A program made the translations under genes and the position numbers. Positions 1-15,000 of a stretch of 64,000 nucleotides of DNA are shown here, in pieces. Positions within the stretch are counted from its first letter, which is position 1, and each line of letters starts with the position of its first letter. The notes beneath the pieces are model-generated. The model saw nothing but the letters and a program-made list of their open reading frames with translations. It did not search any database and was not told the origin of the DNA. Where the stretch lies: positions 1 through 64,000 of the forward strand of contig JAOFTV010000006.1 in the NCBI GenBank assembly GCA_028045305.1. Reading direction: 5' to 3'. The stretch is from Opitutales bacterium. Its GTDB lineage: Bacteria > Verrucomicrobiota > Verrucomicrobiia > Opitutales > Seribacteraceae.

Positions 1-3000
1 GAATACTTAATCGTAATCACCCCCGATAACAATGAATCCACTACCAACATCTCTCTTTTGATCGATGGTTCGAGCATTACCTCAAAATACTTCGGAGAAA
101 CCTTTGAAAACTCTTCCATCGCCCTTGTTTACAATCCTCAACTCCCCCTCTTTTCTTCTCCCGAAATTTCCCGATGGACACGCGGCGTTTATTCGGAGTT
201 TAAAATCGAAGCAAATAATCATCTGACCCTAAGCGCCACAGGTTTGCCGGGCTGGTTAGAATTTAATGAAACGACGAGCATTCTTAGTGGATTACCAAAT
301 GACGGGAACTCCTCACAGATTGTGCTTACTGCTGCCAATCCCGCATATGATGCCAATCAAAGTCATAGGGTGGAGGTTTTTGACCCTAGTGTATTTTCCT
401 CGCACATGGAACTTACCCCGCGAGGAGTCTTATCTAACCAAACTCCATATGACCTACCCGGATTGATTTTACAGTTGGATGGTTCTACGATTAACGAACT
501 AAACGGAACATCCATTACTTCATGGAAAGATTCATCTGGTAACGGCAGAGACTTAGACCAGTCAAGAGGAGCTCCGAAAGTTCGCACAAACATCATGCTG
601 GGTAGTCGAAAAGTCGTACACTTCGATGGATTTTCCCAACTTTACTCAAGTGTAGACTTTGGAACTCTCATCGAGGATTATACTATCATTTCACTGATTC
701 GTCACACCGGTGGACTGAATCAAGCGGTCATTGCCTCTGTGGGAACAGATTGGATATTTGGCTTGGGTGATGGCAAATCTGCCTATTGGAAAATCGATAC
801 CAATATACTTCCAAGCAGTCCATCTGCTGATGAGCAATGGCACCTGATTACAGGATCGATTGAGCGGGATGGAACGGTAAAATTGTGGAGAGACGGATTT
901 CTCGTTCATCAAAGCATTCTCTCTTACCTCAATGACTCTAAGCCGGGCAGGTTGGCAGTTGGAGGAGCTCAGGCCAACGACTCCTTCTCCAAATCCGAGG
1001 TAGCGGAAGTTCTGCTTTATAACCGTCCTCTTAAAGAGGGTGAAAAAACTGATGTAGAAGACCATTTACGATTAAAGTGGTTATCAGACGACCTCCGGGA
1101 CTTTCCCATGTTGGTTCGATTGGGGAATGGACAGCATCCGGACTTTGACCACGGTACTTTTGCCGATTCTGAAGAAGGCGGAGATCTACGAATTTATGAC
1201 GAGAATAGAGTTCCCCTACCCTACGAAATTGACGAATGGAATGTATCTACTGGAGAGTCAACCCTCTGGGTGCGTGTTGGTGAGGTAAACCCAGACCTTA
1301 ATCTCTTCGCATATTGGGGTAATGACCGAAACACCACGAAACCCTCCTACCGATCAGATGGTTCGGTCTGGGCTGATTATGCGGGCGTCTGGCATTTTTC
1401 CAATTATACAGACTCTACCAGTAATAACAGAAACGCCTCCGCTTCTGGGTCTCCACAGACCAACTCCCTTGGAGTAAGTGGGTACGCATTACAATTGAGC
1501 GGAACAACTGATAAGTTAAGTATTTCTGGATATAATGGGCTAATGAACGATTCCACCCGCTCGATTGAAACATGGGTATTTTCGGAACAATCCGAATCAG
1601 GAATATTAGGATGGGGAGGCTTTGGTAATAATTGGAATCTTCGCTGGAATAACCAAGGTCCATTGGTAAGTACAGATAATGGCAGTACCAAAAGGCAGGG
1701 ATCTGGAAACATTGGCAATGGGAAATGGAATCATATTTTAATCAGTTACCCGGGGAATGGATCTGACATCAATAATGCCCGAATCTACCTCAATGGTAGA
1801 TTATCCGATGCTCCTGCTTCTTCAGTGGATGGCACTGTAAATACAACAGAAGGAAACGATTTGGTTCTTGGTGGCTTGGCAAATGGATCTTCTTTACTTG
1901 ATGGCTGGCTGGATGAGACACGAATTTCCCCTATTCACAGAAGCCAAACGTGGGCACGCATCTCCTACGAAAGTCAACGAAAAGACGAAACCTTTTTCTT
2001 CCAAGATTTAGTTTACTTACAAGCTCCGGTAATGCCTGCCGATCTTAACTTGACAGTTGTTAAAGACACCTCGATGCAATTTCAACTGTCCAGTAATCCG
2101 CCAGCCACATTGTACGAACTAAGCGGTCCCCTCCCCGGTGGATTAAATTTTAATCAAGCAACTGGAACTTTGTCAGGAACTCCGACTGAAACCGGGGGCT
2201 TTGAACTTAATGCCACAGCCACTAATGCTCAGGGCAGTTCCACCGTTAGATTTCTGGTAAATTCGTTGGAAAATATCGAAGCCCCAGTCCTTGAAGCTGG
2301 TAGCGTCGATGAGGTTGGCGGGACCACTGTCGATTTGACAGGTAAATTAATCTCAAGCGGAGGAACACTGTGCAATATTTCGCTTTATTACGGAACAGCG
2401 GACCAAAACGAAACCACGGGTGCCTGGGAATACAGCTTGGCTTTAGGCACTCTAGGTCAAGGTGACATCCCTGCATCACTTACTACTTTGGATAGTGGTA
2501 AAACCTACTACTACCGGTTTAAAGGAGGTAACCCAACGGAGTCATGGTCAGATGTTGGTACATTCACTACCCTGCCCTACGACCAAGGAATCCTGCGCAT
2601 TCATACTGGCATGGACGACGGGGGATTCGGTGCAGGCTGGTTTTGGGATAACGGAAACGGCAATGGCGAGCAAAAGATTTTTGAACCGATACTTACCCAG
2701 TCCCTCTATTTTGCCCCAGATGGAAGCTCATGGACATTAACCAAAGCAATTTTTGATTTTAATGAATCCCTGAATATCGGTCAGAATTTGGAACGAGTTA
2801 TCTTAGAGGGGGTAAATGCCCTATCCATACAAGTGAAAGGAAACCTGACCATCGGACATGGCCTCAATGCATCTCTTTTCTCATCCACTCCCCACCTTGA
2901 GGGGGGGTCCTTGAGTGATGGATATGATGGATATTACCCAGACTCGGCAATCAATGGATCCTTACTTGCTCGTGGCAATCTCGGCGGATACGGCGGTGGA

Positions 3001-6000
3001 CAAGGCCCGGGTAAAGGTCTTTCAAGTGGCAGGATATATAAAGGGGGAGCATCTGGAGGTGGTGGTTCCTTTGGTGGAGAAGGTGGTCCCGGTGCTTCGG
3101 GTGCCAGTGGTATTTTATATGGTTCTGCAGGTCTGGAGTATTTGATTGGTGGATCAGGCGGCGGACTTGGCAATATTGGAGAAGCGGGAGCAGGTGGAGG
3201 GGCTCTTGAGTTAAATGCCTCAGGCAAGATTTTGATCGATCAAGGTGTTCGCATTTCTCTACGTGGAGGAACTGTGTTTGTTAATCCTCAAGTGGGTGCT
3301 AATTTTTCTGGGGGGGCTGGATCTGGGGGGGCCCTTAAATTAATCGGTGCATCGATCGAAAATCGTGGAGTTCTTGATTTACAGGGGGGTGATGCTCCCG
3401 GGGTTGACCCTAGAGAACCTGGGGTTCGTTACCTCCGAAATGCAGGAGGTGCGGGAGGAGGCGGTCGCATAGCCATGCTCTCGGACGGAGAAATTATTAC
3501 CGGAACTACCCTAACTGAGGGAGGACAGGGTAACTCTGATGGGGCCCCCGGATTGCCGGGTACTCTTTACACCGGAAGACTGCACTCGGATACTGTTCAA
3601 TCCTTGGAATTTAGCTCGGGCACATTGGTCTTTGATACCTCAGGCACATGGAAGCACAGTGCAGGTTCAACCGGAAAAGGAGTCATTCAAGCATCGAGCA
3701 TTTTAGTAGATGGCAGACCCTATGGCTACAGTGTGTGTGAGTTTTCATTTTCGAATCTATCTATCGGACCTGATGTCTCAGTTGTTGTAAAAGGAAGGAA
3801 TTCATTGCGCTTGATCGTGGATGGCAATGCCACAATAGGAACCGACATCCGACTGGATGGAAAATCCGGAAAATCCGAAATTTATTCAGGAATCCCAGGC
3901 CCCGGTGGATGGTCCTCTGGTCGGGCTTTAAGCGATGCAGATTTACCAGGAATCTCCAATATTGCTTTAAGTGGAATGGGCCCGGGAGGTGGAAAGGGAA
4001 TTGACGATATAACGCCAATTAGCTCGGGGGGTAGCCATGGCGGATATGGGTCTGCTGGTCAAAATAATGGTTCCGTCGGCCATCTTTATGGAGATAGCAA
4101 CATAACTCACTTAGTTGGAGGCTCTGGAGGGGGAAGGTCTGCCGGTCGCTATGCAGATGCAGGCGGTGGAGGCGGTGCCCTATACCTAATAGTTGCAAAC
4201 ACTTTCATACTGGAAGGTAATGCCACTCTTTCGGCAAATGGAGGCAAAGGAATATCAAAAAGTATAGGCAGTGGTTCCGGAGGTGCGGGTGGGTCTATTC
4301 GTATTGAGGCACAACACTTATTGAATCTTGGAAGAATTGAAACGCTAGGTGGAGATGCCAATGCGAGTGGTGGACCTGGCGGTGGAGGAAGAATTACTCT
4401 AATTACGGATGGTTCTCTCAACGAGGGAAACATCAGCGTATCTGGAGGCACAAACCCCGACCTTGCCAGCAATCTTCAAGGCGGAACTGGAGTCTATTCT
4501 AAAATAGTAACTCCTGTGCTTCCCAATATTCTTACGCAAAACTTCAGCTACTCCAATATACTCTCCCCTGTGAACATTGGGCTTTCCAGTGGTCTAAACT
4601 ACGAGTTCTCTGGACTTCCTACTGGTTTAAAAATTGAAGACCTGAATTTGATAGGAACTCCTGAGCAAGCAGGTACTTTTCAAGTCGTAGTGATAGCCAG
4701 CAATCGTTTTGGAGAAACAAATGATACCTTTGAAATTAATATTACTCCGGGCACACCTTCCATCAATACCCTACCCTCAAGCCAAGTCGGTGGGACCTCT
4801 GCACTTCTAAATTCCGAGGTGCTTGAAACTGGGGGAGAGAATGCAACCGTCAGTTTTATCTACGGCTTGGATGCTGGCAGTTTAGGTTCTAATAGTTCCA
4901 CAACCCTGGCCCACTCTGCTGGTCAAAAATCGATCCTTTTAACAGGCTTGGAAAATAACCAAACCTATTATTTCCAGGCTCGCATATCCAACTCCCAATC
5001 ATCAAACACCGGCAGTGATATTTACTCCTTCACAACTTTAAATACTGAAGTCTCGCCGGTCGTCAGAATTGGTCCAATCGATGAACTTACCGATTCTAAC
5101 GCCACTTTGCATTACGAGTTAGTTTCCTATGACACAATAGCTCCGACTCTTACCATATTTTGGGGACCTGTGGATCAAGGCGAACTTTCAGGTCTTTGGG
5201 AATCAAGTTATGAGATTGGAGAAGTAAGCGAAATTGGTCTAAACAGTCACCGAATCTCAGACAGAATACCTGGAGAAACCATTTTCTTCCGTGTCAGGGC
5301 AAAAACGCCCAACAATACTTCTTGGTCTGAATTAGCAGGCAGTGGAAGGACCGTAGGACTCCCTAATATTGAAGCCCTACCCGCCATTGATCAGGAGACT
5401 AGTTCTGCAACCCTACGTGGCCAAGTAGTTTCGACTGGAGGAGAAGTTACCAGGGTTGCTCTAACAAATCCAAAAGTGGCTGATGGACTCCTTGCACATT
5501 GGAGCTTTGATGAAGGCCAGGGCATTGAGATTCGTGATTCCTCTGGCAATCAGGAACCCGGCTTAATTCTTGGAGGTGTAAGTTGGAAGCCTTCACACTC
5601 CGAGGATTTTGGCACATCAATTTCTCTACTCGGAGAAGAACTGTCCTATGCCGAACTTCCTACCTTTCAACTAGGTGGAGAAATGACAATAAGTGGCTGG
5701 TTCAAATTAAGAAGTTTTGGAGAAAACCTTAGGGCTTTGGACTTTTCCGATGAAGGAGATAATAATGGAATTATTTTATCAACAGATGGTAATGGCAATG
5801 ATGCCAACTGGGGAGTCTTTACTGGGGACGGGACTGAACTAGGTTGGAGAAGTTCAGCACTTAGTGGGGACGCTGACTCAAAAATCTCATCAGATTATAA
5901 TTATGACCTAGCGATTAATCTTCACGGGACTAACCAGACAGTTAATGGTGTGACCTTTACTGGCACCACCTCAACCTTTGGCAGTGGATGGGAATTAACA

Positions 6001-9000
6001 CACGGTTTTGACGCACATGTTGGATCAAGCGACTCAAATGTTCAGGGAAATATAGGTGCCATGCTTGACCAAGGGTTTAAATACGGTGGCACCCCCCAAA
6101 AAATCAAACTAACCGGGTTGACTGATGGCCAGGCATATGTCTTTTCTCTATTCAGTCAGGCATGGGGAGGGACTCGTACATGTACTTTACGATGCTCCGA
6201 TTTGAATGGTTCAATTACAGTCAACCAAGATCAATATGATGGACAAAGCCCCGATGGATTGGTCGTAGAGTGTACCTACATCGCCGCGGGTTCAGAGGCT
6301 ATAATCACTATCGAACCTTTAGCCACTGCCACTTGGCACCTCTATGCATTTAGCAATCGTGAGTCCGAATTTGTGCCTGAAATCTCCTCCACTCAGGTTG
6401 ATTCGCTGTGGAAACTCAATGAATGGCAACATATTGCCGTTTCCGTGGCAGATGACGGCCTAACAAAATTTTATTCGGATGGAGAATTCGTAAACTCATT
6501 TAACGGGAAAGCACCACAACCACTCACACGTTCCTATCATATCTTGGGTGGGAATCGTTTGTGGATGGATCAATTTGGACCCGAGAATTTGAATGGCCTC
6601 AAATTATGGTTGGATGCTTCCGACGGCTCCACCCTTTCTCAAGACTTTAATGGTACACAATTTGCAAGTACTGGAGACCGTATCGGGCGATGGAAAGATA
6701 AAAGTGGACTCGGCTATGATGGTATTATTTTTGAAGAATCAGCCGACCGCACTCCAACCTTTGAAGCGAATTCTTTTAAAGGCACATTACCTGCGGTTGT
6801 TTTTGATGGAAGCAATGATCTTATGGTTGTTAAAGATAGTCGTATTGATTTTGATGCCTGGGATGAAATGACCTTAATCACGGTACACGACCGTACCAAT
6901 AACAATTCATGGACAACTCATATAGCGAAGGGACACCGTAGTGATACCACTCATGGTTGGGACATTACCTTAAGGAACCCAGCTAATGGAGCAGCAACTG
7001 TTTTCTTTAAAGATATTAACGGAGGAGGCTCCCTTGATATGTGGAATTACGATCATTGGGACGCCGCACTCTTTTATCTAAGCTTTGGAAAAGAATCCAG
7101 GTTAGTTCGTCTGAATGGCTCGCAAATTAACTTTTCTGGAAGTGGGGCAAGATTTGCCAATGCATCTAATATTCCAGTATCCATAGGTGGGAAATTACGA
7201 TCCACCGGTACGAGTGCTGCTCAATATGCCCCCGTCATGTTTTCAGAGATCATTATTCTTCAAGATACTCCAGACAGCCAAGAAATGGAAAAGATTGAGG
7301 GATACCTGGCTCATAAATGGAGCCTTGAATCAAAACTCCCCAGTTCCCATAAATACAAACCCTCCCCTCCAGTCACTCCTCCCCCAGACTTTCAACTTTT
7401 TGACGGCCTAATTGATGACCTTAGAATATACAATCGTGCCCTACCTCTTGAGGAAATCGGACAAATCCATTCCGGAGACTTAAGTGAAAATCAAATAATT
7501 GGAGGGCAAAACCCAAAAATATCTCTGTATTGGGGCGATGAAGATGGGGAAAGCAATCCAGAAACCAATTCTTCCTCAGACTCCGCATGGGATTACAAAA
7601 TTGAACTTGGAGAGAAAAGCATAGGTGAATTTTCACACACCTTAACCGGTCTTGAATTTGGTAATTCCTATTATTATCGGTTCCTCGCAGAAAATGATGC
7701 AGGCGCAACTTGGAGCCCATCCAGCGAAAAGTTCTCCAGTGGATCTTTCTCGCTCGCAGCAGACACTTGGACGGATTTGGATTTGTTACTTTGGTTAGAT
7801 GCAAGTGATGTAAACGGAGATGGGGATTTTGATAATGAACCATATGCAGGAGCAGTTGATATCTGGCGGGACAAATCTGGCGGAAAAAGGCATGCCTCCA
7901 ACGGACAAGGACCTGAGTTAATTTATGGTGCGCAGAATGGTCGATCCATCTTACAATTTAATGGACAGGGGCATTACTTACGGATTTCCGATTATGATGA
8001 TGAATCTCCCAAAGATTTAGATATTGGAAACGAAGCGACCTTCTTTTTTGTACTCCAAGCGGAAAGCCTTGGAACAGGTGCACCTTTACTAAGCAAAGGT
8101 TGGAGCAATAACTCGGGTTGGTTATTTGGAAAAAGCCTCCAAAATTCTCCGATTTTAGGATTGCGGGGAACGAGTTCAATTGATGAGACCTCTGCCCCCA
8201 CTACCTGGCCGGATGCATTCAATCTTTTTACCTTCAGAAAAACCGATGATCGCAGAACTTTAAGGATTAATGGTACAATAAGTTTCGATCTTCTCGATTC
8301 GGGCTCAGCAACCTCTTCGCTTTCCAGAGATCTTATTTTCGGGGCAATCGATCAAGATGGGATCAATAAATTCAGCGAATTTGAGGCAGCAGAGTTTCTT
8401 CTTTACGACCAAGGGCTTTCCAATGAAAGACATCAAGAGGTTGAGGGTTACTTAGTTCATAAGTGGGGAATATCCGACTTCCTGCCTTTGGCTCATCCTT
8501 ACAGTCAAGTTCCACCACAGTTCGAAAATCGTCCGAAAATTCTTTTACCTGATCCATTCTATCTAAACCATGGAGAAAATCAGGACTACTATATCCCGAC
8601 AAACCGCTCATTTTCAAAAATCGAAGCTATTGGACTACCTGATGGCTTAGCCATCGAACAGACAACAGGGCACCTGACCGGTAGCACGAGTACTCGGGGC
8701 AGTTCTCCGGTTAATCTAATAACTACCAATCAAGCGGGCTCATACTCCCAGGTTTTTGATTTTGTGGTCACTGATTACGATGCCTGGCCCTATGAATTGG
8801 AACTTAATATTTCCGGATACAGTGGAAGCGAAATCCTTGAAAACTTCCCCCTCTATCTTGAGCTAAATGAATCCATTGACGGATTCAATTACCATCAATT
8901 CACAGACTCTATTAAGGGTGGAGATCTGCGATTTCTATCCAATTCCAGATCAACCGAACTCGCGTATGAAACCGTAAAATGGGATACAAAAGGCACTTCT

Positions 9001-12000
9001 GCATTCTGGATACTTATTCCGAGACTAGATAACAATACAACCATCTTCGCAAAGTGGGGAAACCCAGCACACACAACTCCCCCCATCTACACCAAGGATG
9101 GAACGGTTTGGGCTGACTACAGGGCTGTTTGGCGAATGGACGAAGATACAACCTCGATTATTAGGGATTCTGCATCCGGATATCATGCAGAACCAAAAGG
9201 GTTCGAAAGTTTACATACCGAAGGCGTTATCGGAAAAGCCATACAACTCGACGGTGTTGACGATTTTATCGACTTACCGGATTCCGGCTATTTTACAAGT
9301 GGTACTAAACAAGCAAGTCTGTCTTTCTGGTCATTTAACCAAAATGATTCTTTGGCAGACTTTACCTTGATCCATGCAAGTTCTTCATTGGGTGCTCACA
9401 TGCAAATCAGATTACCTGGAAACGATGGAGCGTTTCATTGGTTGACTGGAAGTGGATCTTTGGATGATGCAAGTTTGGCCGTTACAGGAATAAACAACCA
9501 ATGGACACATTGGGTATTTCAAGTTGATCTCTTGTCTGAAAAATCAAATGTCTTTCGGGATGGTACTTTAGTTCTTACCCAAAATGGAATAAGTAAACCC
9601 TTCGGTGCATCGGCCGGATCATTCCGAATCGGGTCAACTCAATCCAACGAACAATGGTGGACCGGTAAGATTGATGAGGTTCGCTTGTCCAATTATCTTG
9701 AATCTGCCGGTCGAATTTCCACTAGTTTCTCAAACCAACAACCTGGAAGCACCTCCTTCGCAACGCCAGGAACCGTAGTGGGCCCTCCTTTCTTCTTTCC
9801 TAATCAAACAGGGCAAGGATTCGCTGATGAAAACTTCTCTTATCTGGTCCAAACGTACCCAGTCGATGTTTCCTATTCCGCAGTAGGTCTGCCTGCTGGA
9901 CTCTCCATAAATTCGACCACTGGAGAAATTTCAGGGCAACCGGTAAAAGGTGGTAATTATACCGTTACTGTTATTGCAGAAAATTCATCAGGAAAGACAA
10001 TCAGTACCCTTGTATTAAAAATTAATGAATCAAATAATTTTGCTCAGGAATTACTCATTAGTTGTGAAAATTATTCGGGTACTGAAACATTATTAAACTT
10101 TCCCCTAAAGGTGGAATTAAATTCCTCAATAGAAGGATTTAGCCTACGGTTATTTTCGTCATTAAATGGTTATGATTTGCGATTTTTTGATTCTTCCGGA
10201 ACAGAATTAGCCCACGAAATAGAAACCTTTGATATATCGAATAATCGTTTGGTCGCTTGGGTAAAGGTTCCCGAACTGTCATCTGCCACAACCTTTACGG
10301 CTTATTGGGGAAATGAGAATTTATCACAATATCCAGCCGATTATTCTATAAATGGCGAGGTTTGGAGCCAAGGCTATCGAGGTGTCTGGCATCTTCGCCC
10401 AGTCGAATCCTCCCCTAGCCTAACAGATTCTACTTCCTACCGAAACCACCTCTCAGACCCAAATGGAAGAAATTATAATGAATCTCTCATAGGGTCCGGT
10501 CGAACTTTTTTTGGAGAACCGGATGAACAATTACTTGCACCCAACACTGATTCACTTTTAAACTTGGATAGTTCCAACTACTCCTTTTCTTCCTGGATTA
10601 GGTTGGAAAGATCGACAGAAGAACGAGTAAATGATGCAATCTTTGTTCTAGGTTACGACAAGACTCCAACTAGCTCAATCTTTGATGACCCTGAAGTATT
10701 CACCGCACTTGAGCCTACTGGATCCGCAGTTTTAAAAACTGGGCCTAATGATAATGGATTACTCTTCAGTTCGATTGAGGATTTACACGCATTGAATCTT
10801 GGGGTTATTCGATCAAGTGGATTCCTAACCGGTATGCTCACAAGATTTACCCCCCCCGAAGATGGGAAATATGAATTTCGTGCTCTTACCGGTAACAGTG
10901 ATTGGTTTTCCTTATGGTTGGACCTTAATCGTGACGGAAACTTTTCCTCCGGCGAAAGAATTTGTCAGACAGATCTTAAAACATCTGGCCCCCAACAACT
11001 CTTAGCAAACACATCCTATAATTTAATGCTCGCCCATGGAAGTCCGACTGGATCGACCAGTTCATCCTTAGATTTCCAGACCCGCTCAGAAGATGGTGGC
11101 TGGAGTTCTTGGACAACCGTAGATCCGCAAGATCCAGGACAATACAAGTATTACCATTTAACTTTTGATGGAAATCTTTCCGATCGCATCAGTCCCTTTT
11201 CCTTTTATCAGTATGGTGCAACCGAACGGATGGACATGCAGGACTTAGCGCCCGCTCAGGTTCACAGGCTTTCGGGCAGTCCTTCGAAAAATGAAGGCAA
11301 CGCCACCCTGGCAACCGGGCAATGGTCTCACCTCAGTTCCCAGATTGATCAAGTCAACGGTTTGCAGGAAGTCTTCCTAAATGGAAATTCAATTGCTCGT
11401 AAATCTTTTAATTCCAATCAATCGCCCGGTCCTCTAAGTGGTGCATCCTGGAGTTTTGGAGCCAGTACGGTTCCCTTCTCTATCGATGAAATTCGACTTA
11501 GTGCTGAAATCAGATCTCCGGATTGGATTCAAGCATCCTACCGGAATCAGGCGGGAACTTTTAATTTCCCAACATTGGGATCTGTAACTGGAGAAAATGC
11601 TTTCACCTCGGCCTCTGAATACATCATCAATGCCGAAACTTATTTTGAAAAAATGATTACGGCTACTGGAAACCCAGTTGCTTTCCTAGCAACCGGGCTA
11701 CCGGGAGGCATCACAATCGACCCAACCGACGGCAATCTTTCTGGTACGCCAGTACGGGCTGGTATTTATCAAGCAGAAATTCAAGCGATTTACCTAGACT
11801 ACTCAGTCGCCACTCAAATGGTTTCCCTGAATGTTCAACCAGGCTACCCGCAAGTGTTATTGAATAACGTAATCAGCAATGATACATCATCCTTGACCAT
11901 AGAATATGAAGTTAATGCAACTGGGGGTGACGACCCCGAGGTTTTTATACTCGCTGACCTTGTTGATCATGGAGCCAATTTATACGCTTGGAAATATAGA

Positions 12001-15000
12001 AAAAGTCTTGGAAAACAAGGTTTTGGTCCTGGCAGTACCGTTTTGGGAGGTCTCGATGCTGACCAACGTTATTATGTCAGAATTTACGCAGAAAATATTG
12101 TAGGTAGTTCTTGGACAGGAAAAGAGTTTTTTGTTAACCGACAAATCGAACTTCCCCACCTACCTACTACTTTAAACCTTTGGTATGATGCCCTCGATCC
12201 GATGGGTACTAACGATTACAATCTCCCCGCTCCCACTGCTGGTACTCCGATAGAAATATGGAAAAATAAAGCCCGGGAAGAAAATGATGATATAGCAGAA
12301 AAGAAACATCTACGAATAGGTACAGGTAGTGGCACTCCCTTAATTTCTTTAGATGGATACAACGGTACTCCCGTCGTTGAATTTGATGGAGATGATTGGC
12401 TAGCTAACCAGTTTGATATATGGAACCACCATAGATCGAGCTGGAGAGACAATGGTTATTCTGCTTTTGCTATTAGTAGATACACGGGCGGGAAAAATGG
12501 TCGTGTTATTACGGCTGGTAATGGTTTCAATTGGTTAATGGGTCATTGGAAGAACCGTTTGGGAACCTATTATTTTTATGGTTGGGTAGATCAAGGGTTC
12601 GAAGCTGATCTAGATTTTCATATGTTCGAACTTTCCCACCAAGCCTACAAGGAAAGTTCGGACCCAACTACCCGTATTTGGAATGATGGGGTAGCCGGGT
12701 CTTATTTTAGAGGCAATCCAAAAGGATCGAATGGTTGGCTGGGTATTCCCAGTACTATATCACTGGGAGCATGGAATAATGGAAGAGAATCTTCGGACTG
12801 CCAAGTTGGAGAATTCATGCTTTTCTTTGGTGAAATTGAAGAAGACAAACGTTTGCTTATTGAAGGATACCTTGCACACAAATGGGGAATAAAACTCCCC
12901 TCGATTCATCCATGGGCAAAGGAAGGTCCAAGTTTTGGGGAGACTATCACCCAGGGTGTAACTCCAGTGGGAACGACTGGACGAACAGATTCACCCATTG
13001 CCATAAATCGTGAACCTGCTAACCTGAGGCAAAACTCAGCGACCCTGACCGGCCAGCTAGTCAATCCTGGATTAGGTAACCTTACAGGAGGTATTTTTTC
13101 CCCAACCGATTATCCTGGGTTGCAACTTTGGTTGGATGCCTCCACTGGGGCTACATACGATGAAGAACAGTTACAACCTGCAGAACCATGGACTCCAAAG
13201 GTTCTTCAAGAAGTCGTACTTCAATTAGATGCCAATGATTCCACCATGATTACGATGAGTGATAACGATGTACCAGGTTGGACTGATAAGAGTGGAAACG
13301 GATACGATATGGTAGCTCAAGGCAGTCCTGTAAGAGTTGATTACATCAATGATAGTACCTTGAAAGTTGTTAGGCTTGTAGGAGACCGAAACATCGGAGG
13401 GGATTCACTTTATTCCACAAAAGAATGGGACAAGACAACGCGTGCCTTCACCATGTTTGCGGTTGCCCGTTATGCCTCGAATGATTGGTGGAAACAAATG
13501 CGTCTCATATCCGACAGAACTAACAATAATTGGCTATTTGGATTTCATTGGAGGCAAGTGGGTAGGCAATATTTCAACGGTTGGGTAAAGCAATCCGGTT
13601 TATCCACCAATATCGACTTTCATGTTTTATCCGCCAGTGTAAGTTCCTTCGATTCCGCAGAATCATGGCTTGATTTCAACGAGAACACCCAAAATCCGAA
13701 CGGCGCCAGTAATAATAGTAATTACTACATGCCAAGAAAACTTCAATTCGGGGGGTGGCAGTCAAGAAACGAGTTTTCTACGGGTGAAATCGCTGAGTTC
13801 ATTGCCTTCAACCAAGTACTAGTGGATACTGATCGCAAGAAGGTAGAGGGCTATCTAGGGCATAAATGGTCTATGGAATATAACCTTCCCAGCGGTCATG
13901 ACTACGACCAATCCCCCCCGACCGATTGGTCTCCATCCAGCGAAAGTTCATTACAAGCTTGGTACGATGCAAACGACTCATCATCAATCGTAACCAATTT
14001 CGTTAAGGAATGGAAGGACTCAGCCAATGGTAATATTTTCTACCAAAGTGATATCAGTTCCCGCCCAGAATATATTGAAAATGGCATTAACGGAATGCCG
14101 GCAGTTATGTTTGATGGAGTTGAAAACTTTCTCGAAATCGATTCCCGTTTTGGTCTTAATAAGAATCCTGACCTTATGGTTATTGGGGTTACCACCATTG
14201 GTACCTTAGGGGTGGACCTTACTAACCCCGGTGATTCAGTTTCCGGATTTACAGGCAATAGTCCAAGCAGCCAAACTCCAAATAAGGCGATCGATAATGA
14301 TCCCAATACCAAATACCTTAACTATGATGTCAATAATTCTGGCATTATCGTAACAACTCAAGTTTCAGGAGTGGTAAACGGGTTGTCATTTACCTCGGCC
14401 AATGACATGCCCGCACGAGATCCTTCAAGTTTTGTCCTAGAAGGCTCTTTAGATGGAGGAACTAATTACAGTATTATTGCAGAGGGAACGATGCCTGCTT
14501 TTTCTGACCGCGGACAAAGAAAACAAGTCCCTATTGAAAACAGTGCGAGCTTCAACACCTACCGGATTACTTTTCCTTCGATTGTTGATTTTAATTCTTC
14601 TGACGAAATGCAAATTGCCGAGCTGGAACTCCTTGGAGTTCCAGCTTCGGAAGAGTGGTTAAGTGTTAACCGGATTTTTCAAATAGGTTCGAAAAGCCGC
14701 AAGCGTATACTCGCAGGTTCCGCTGGAAGTTGGAGGTTCAATGATGGATTAATTAACTTTCAGGAACCTTCCACAGGCCAGACGAGTTTGCAGTCTTGGG
14801 TACGATCTGCCGGTCTAGAATACAATGCATCCTACTTTTTTCTTAATGGAACAGAACAAATAATATCAGAGATTGAAAATGGCGGGGGATTTCCAAGCGA
14901 TACTGGGGCTTCTATGTTTATTGGTGCTGGCTTTGATTCCGGTGGAGGTATCCTTCCCTTCTCCGGTAAAATTGGAGAACTTATTGTAGTTAATGGAACA

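Noticed and set aside
2934-3227. Antisense proline-rich open frame opposite the glycine-rich module
   Set aside because: It is the complement of GGN glycine codons, which read as CC-rich proline codons. It has no start context and no recognisable fold. The same applies to 4149-4472 minus.
2584-4503. Possible CRISPR or tandem DNA repeat
   Set aside because: The glycine-rich repeats are irregular at the DNA level, coding in frame, and lack constant repeat-spacer lengths.
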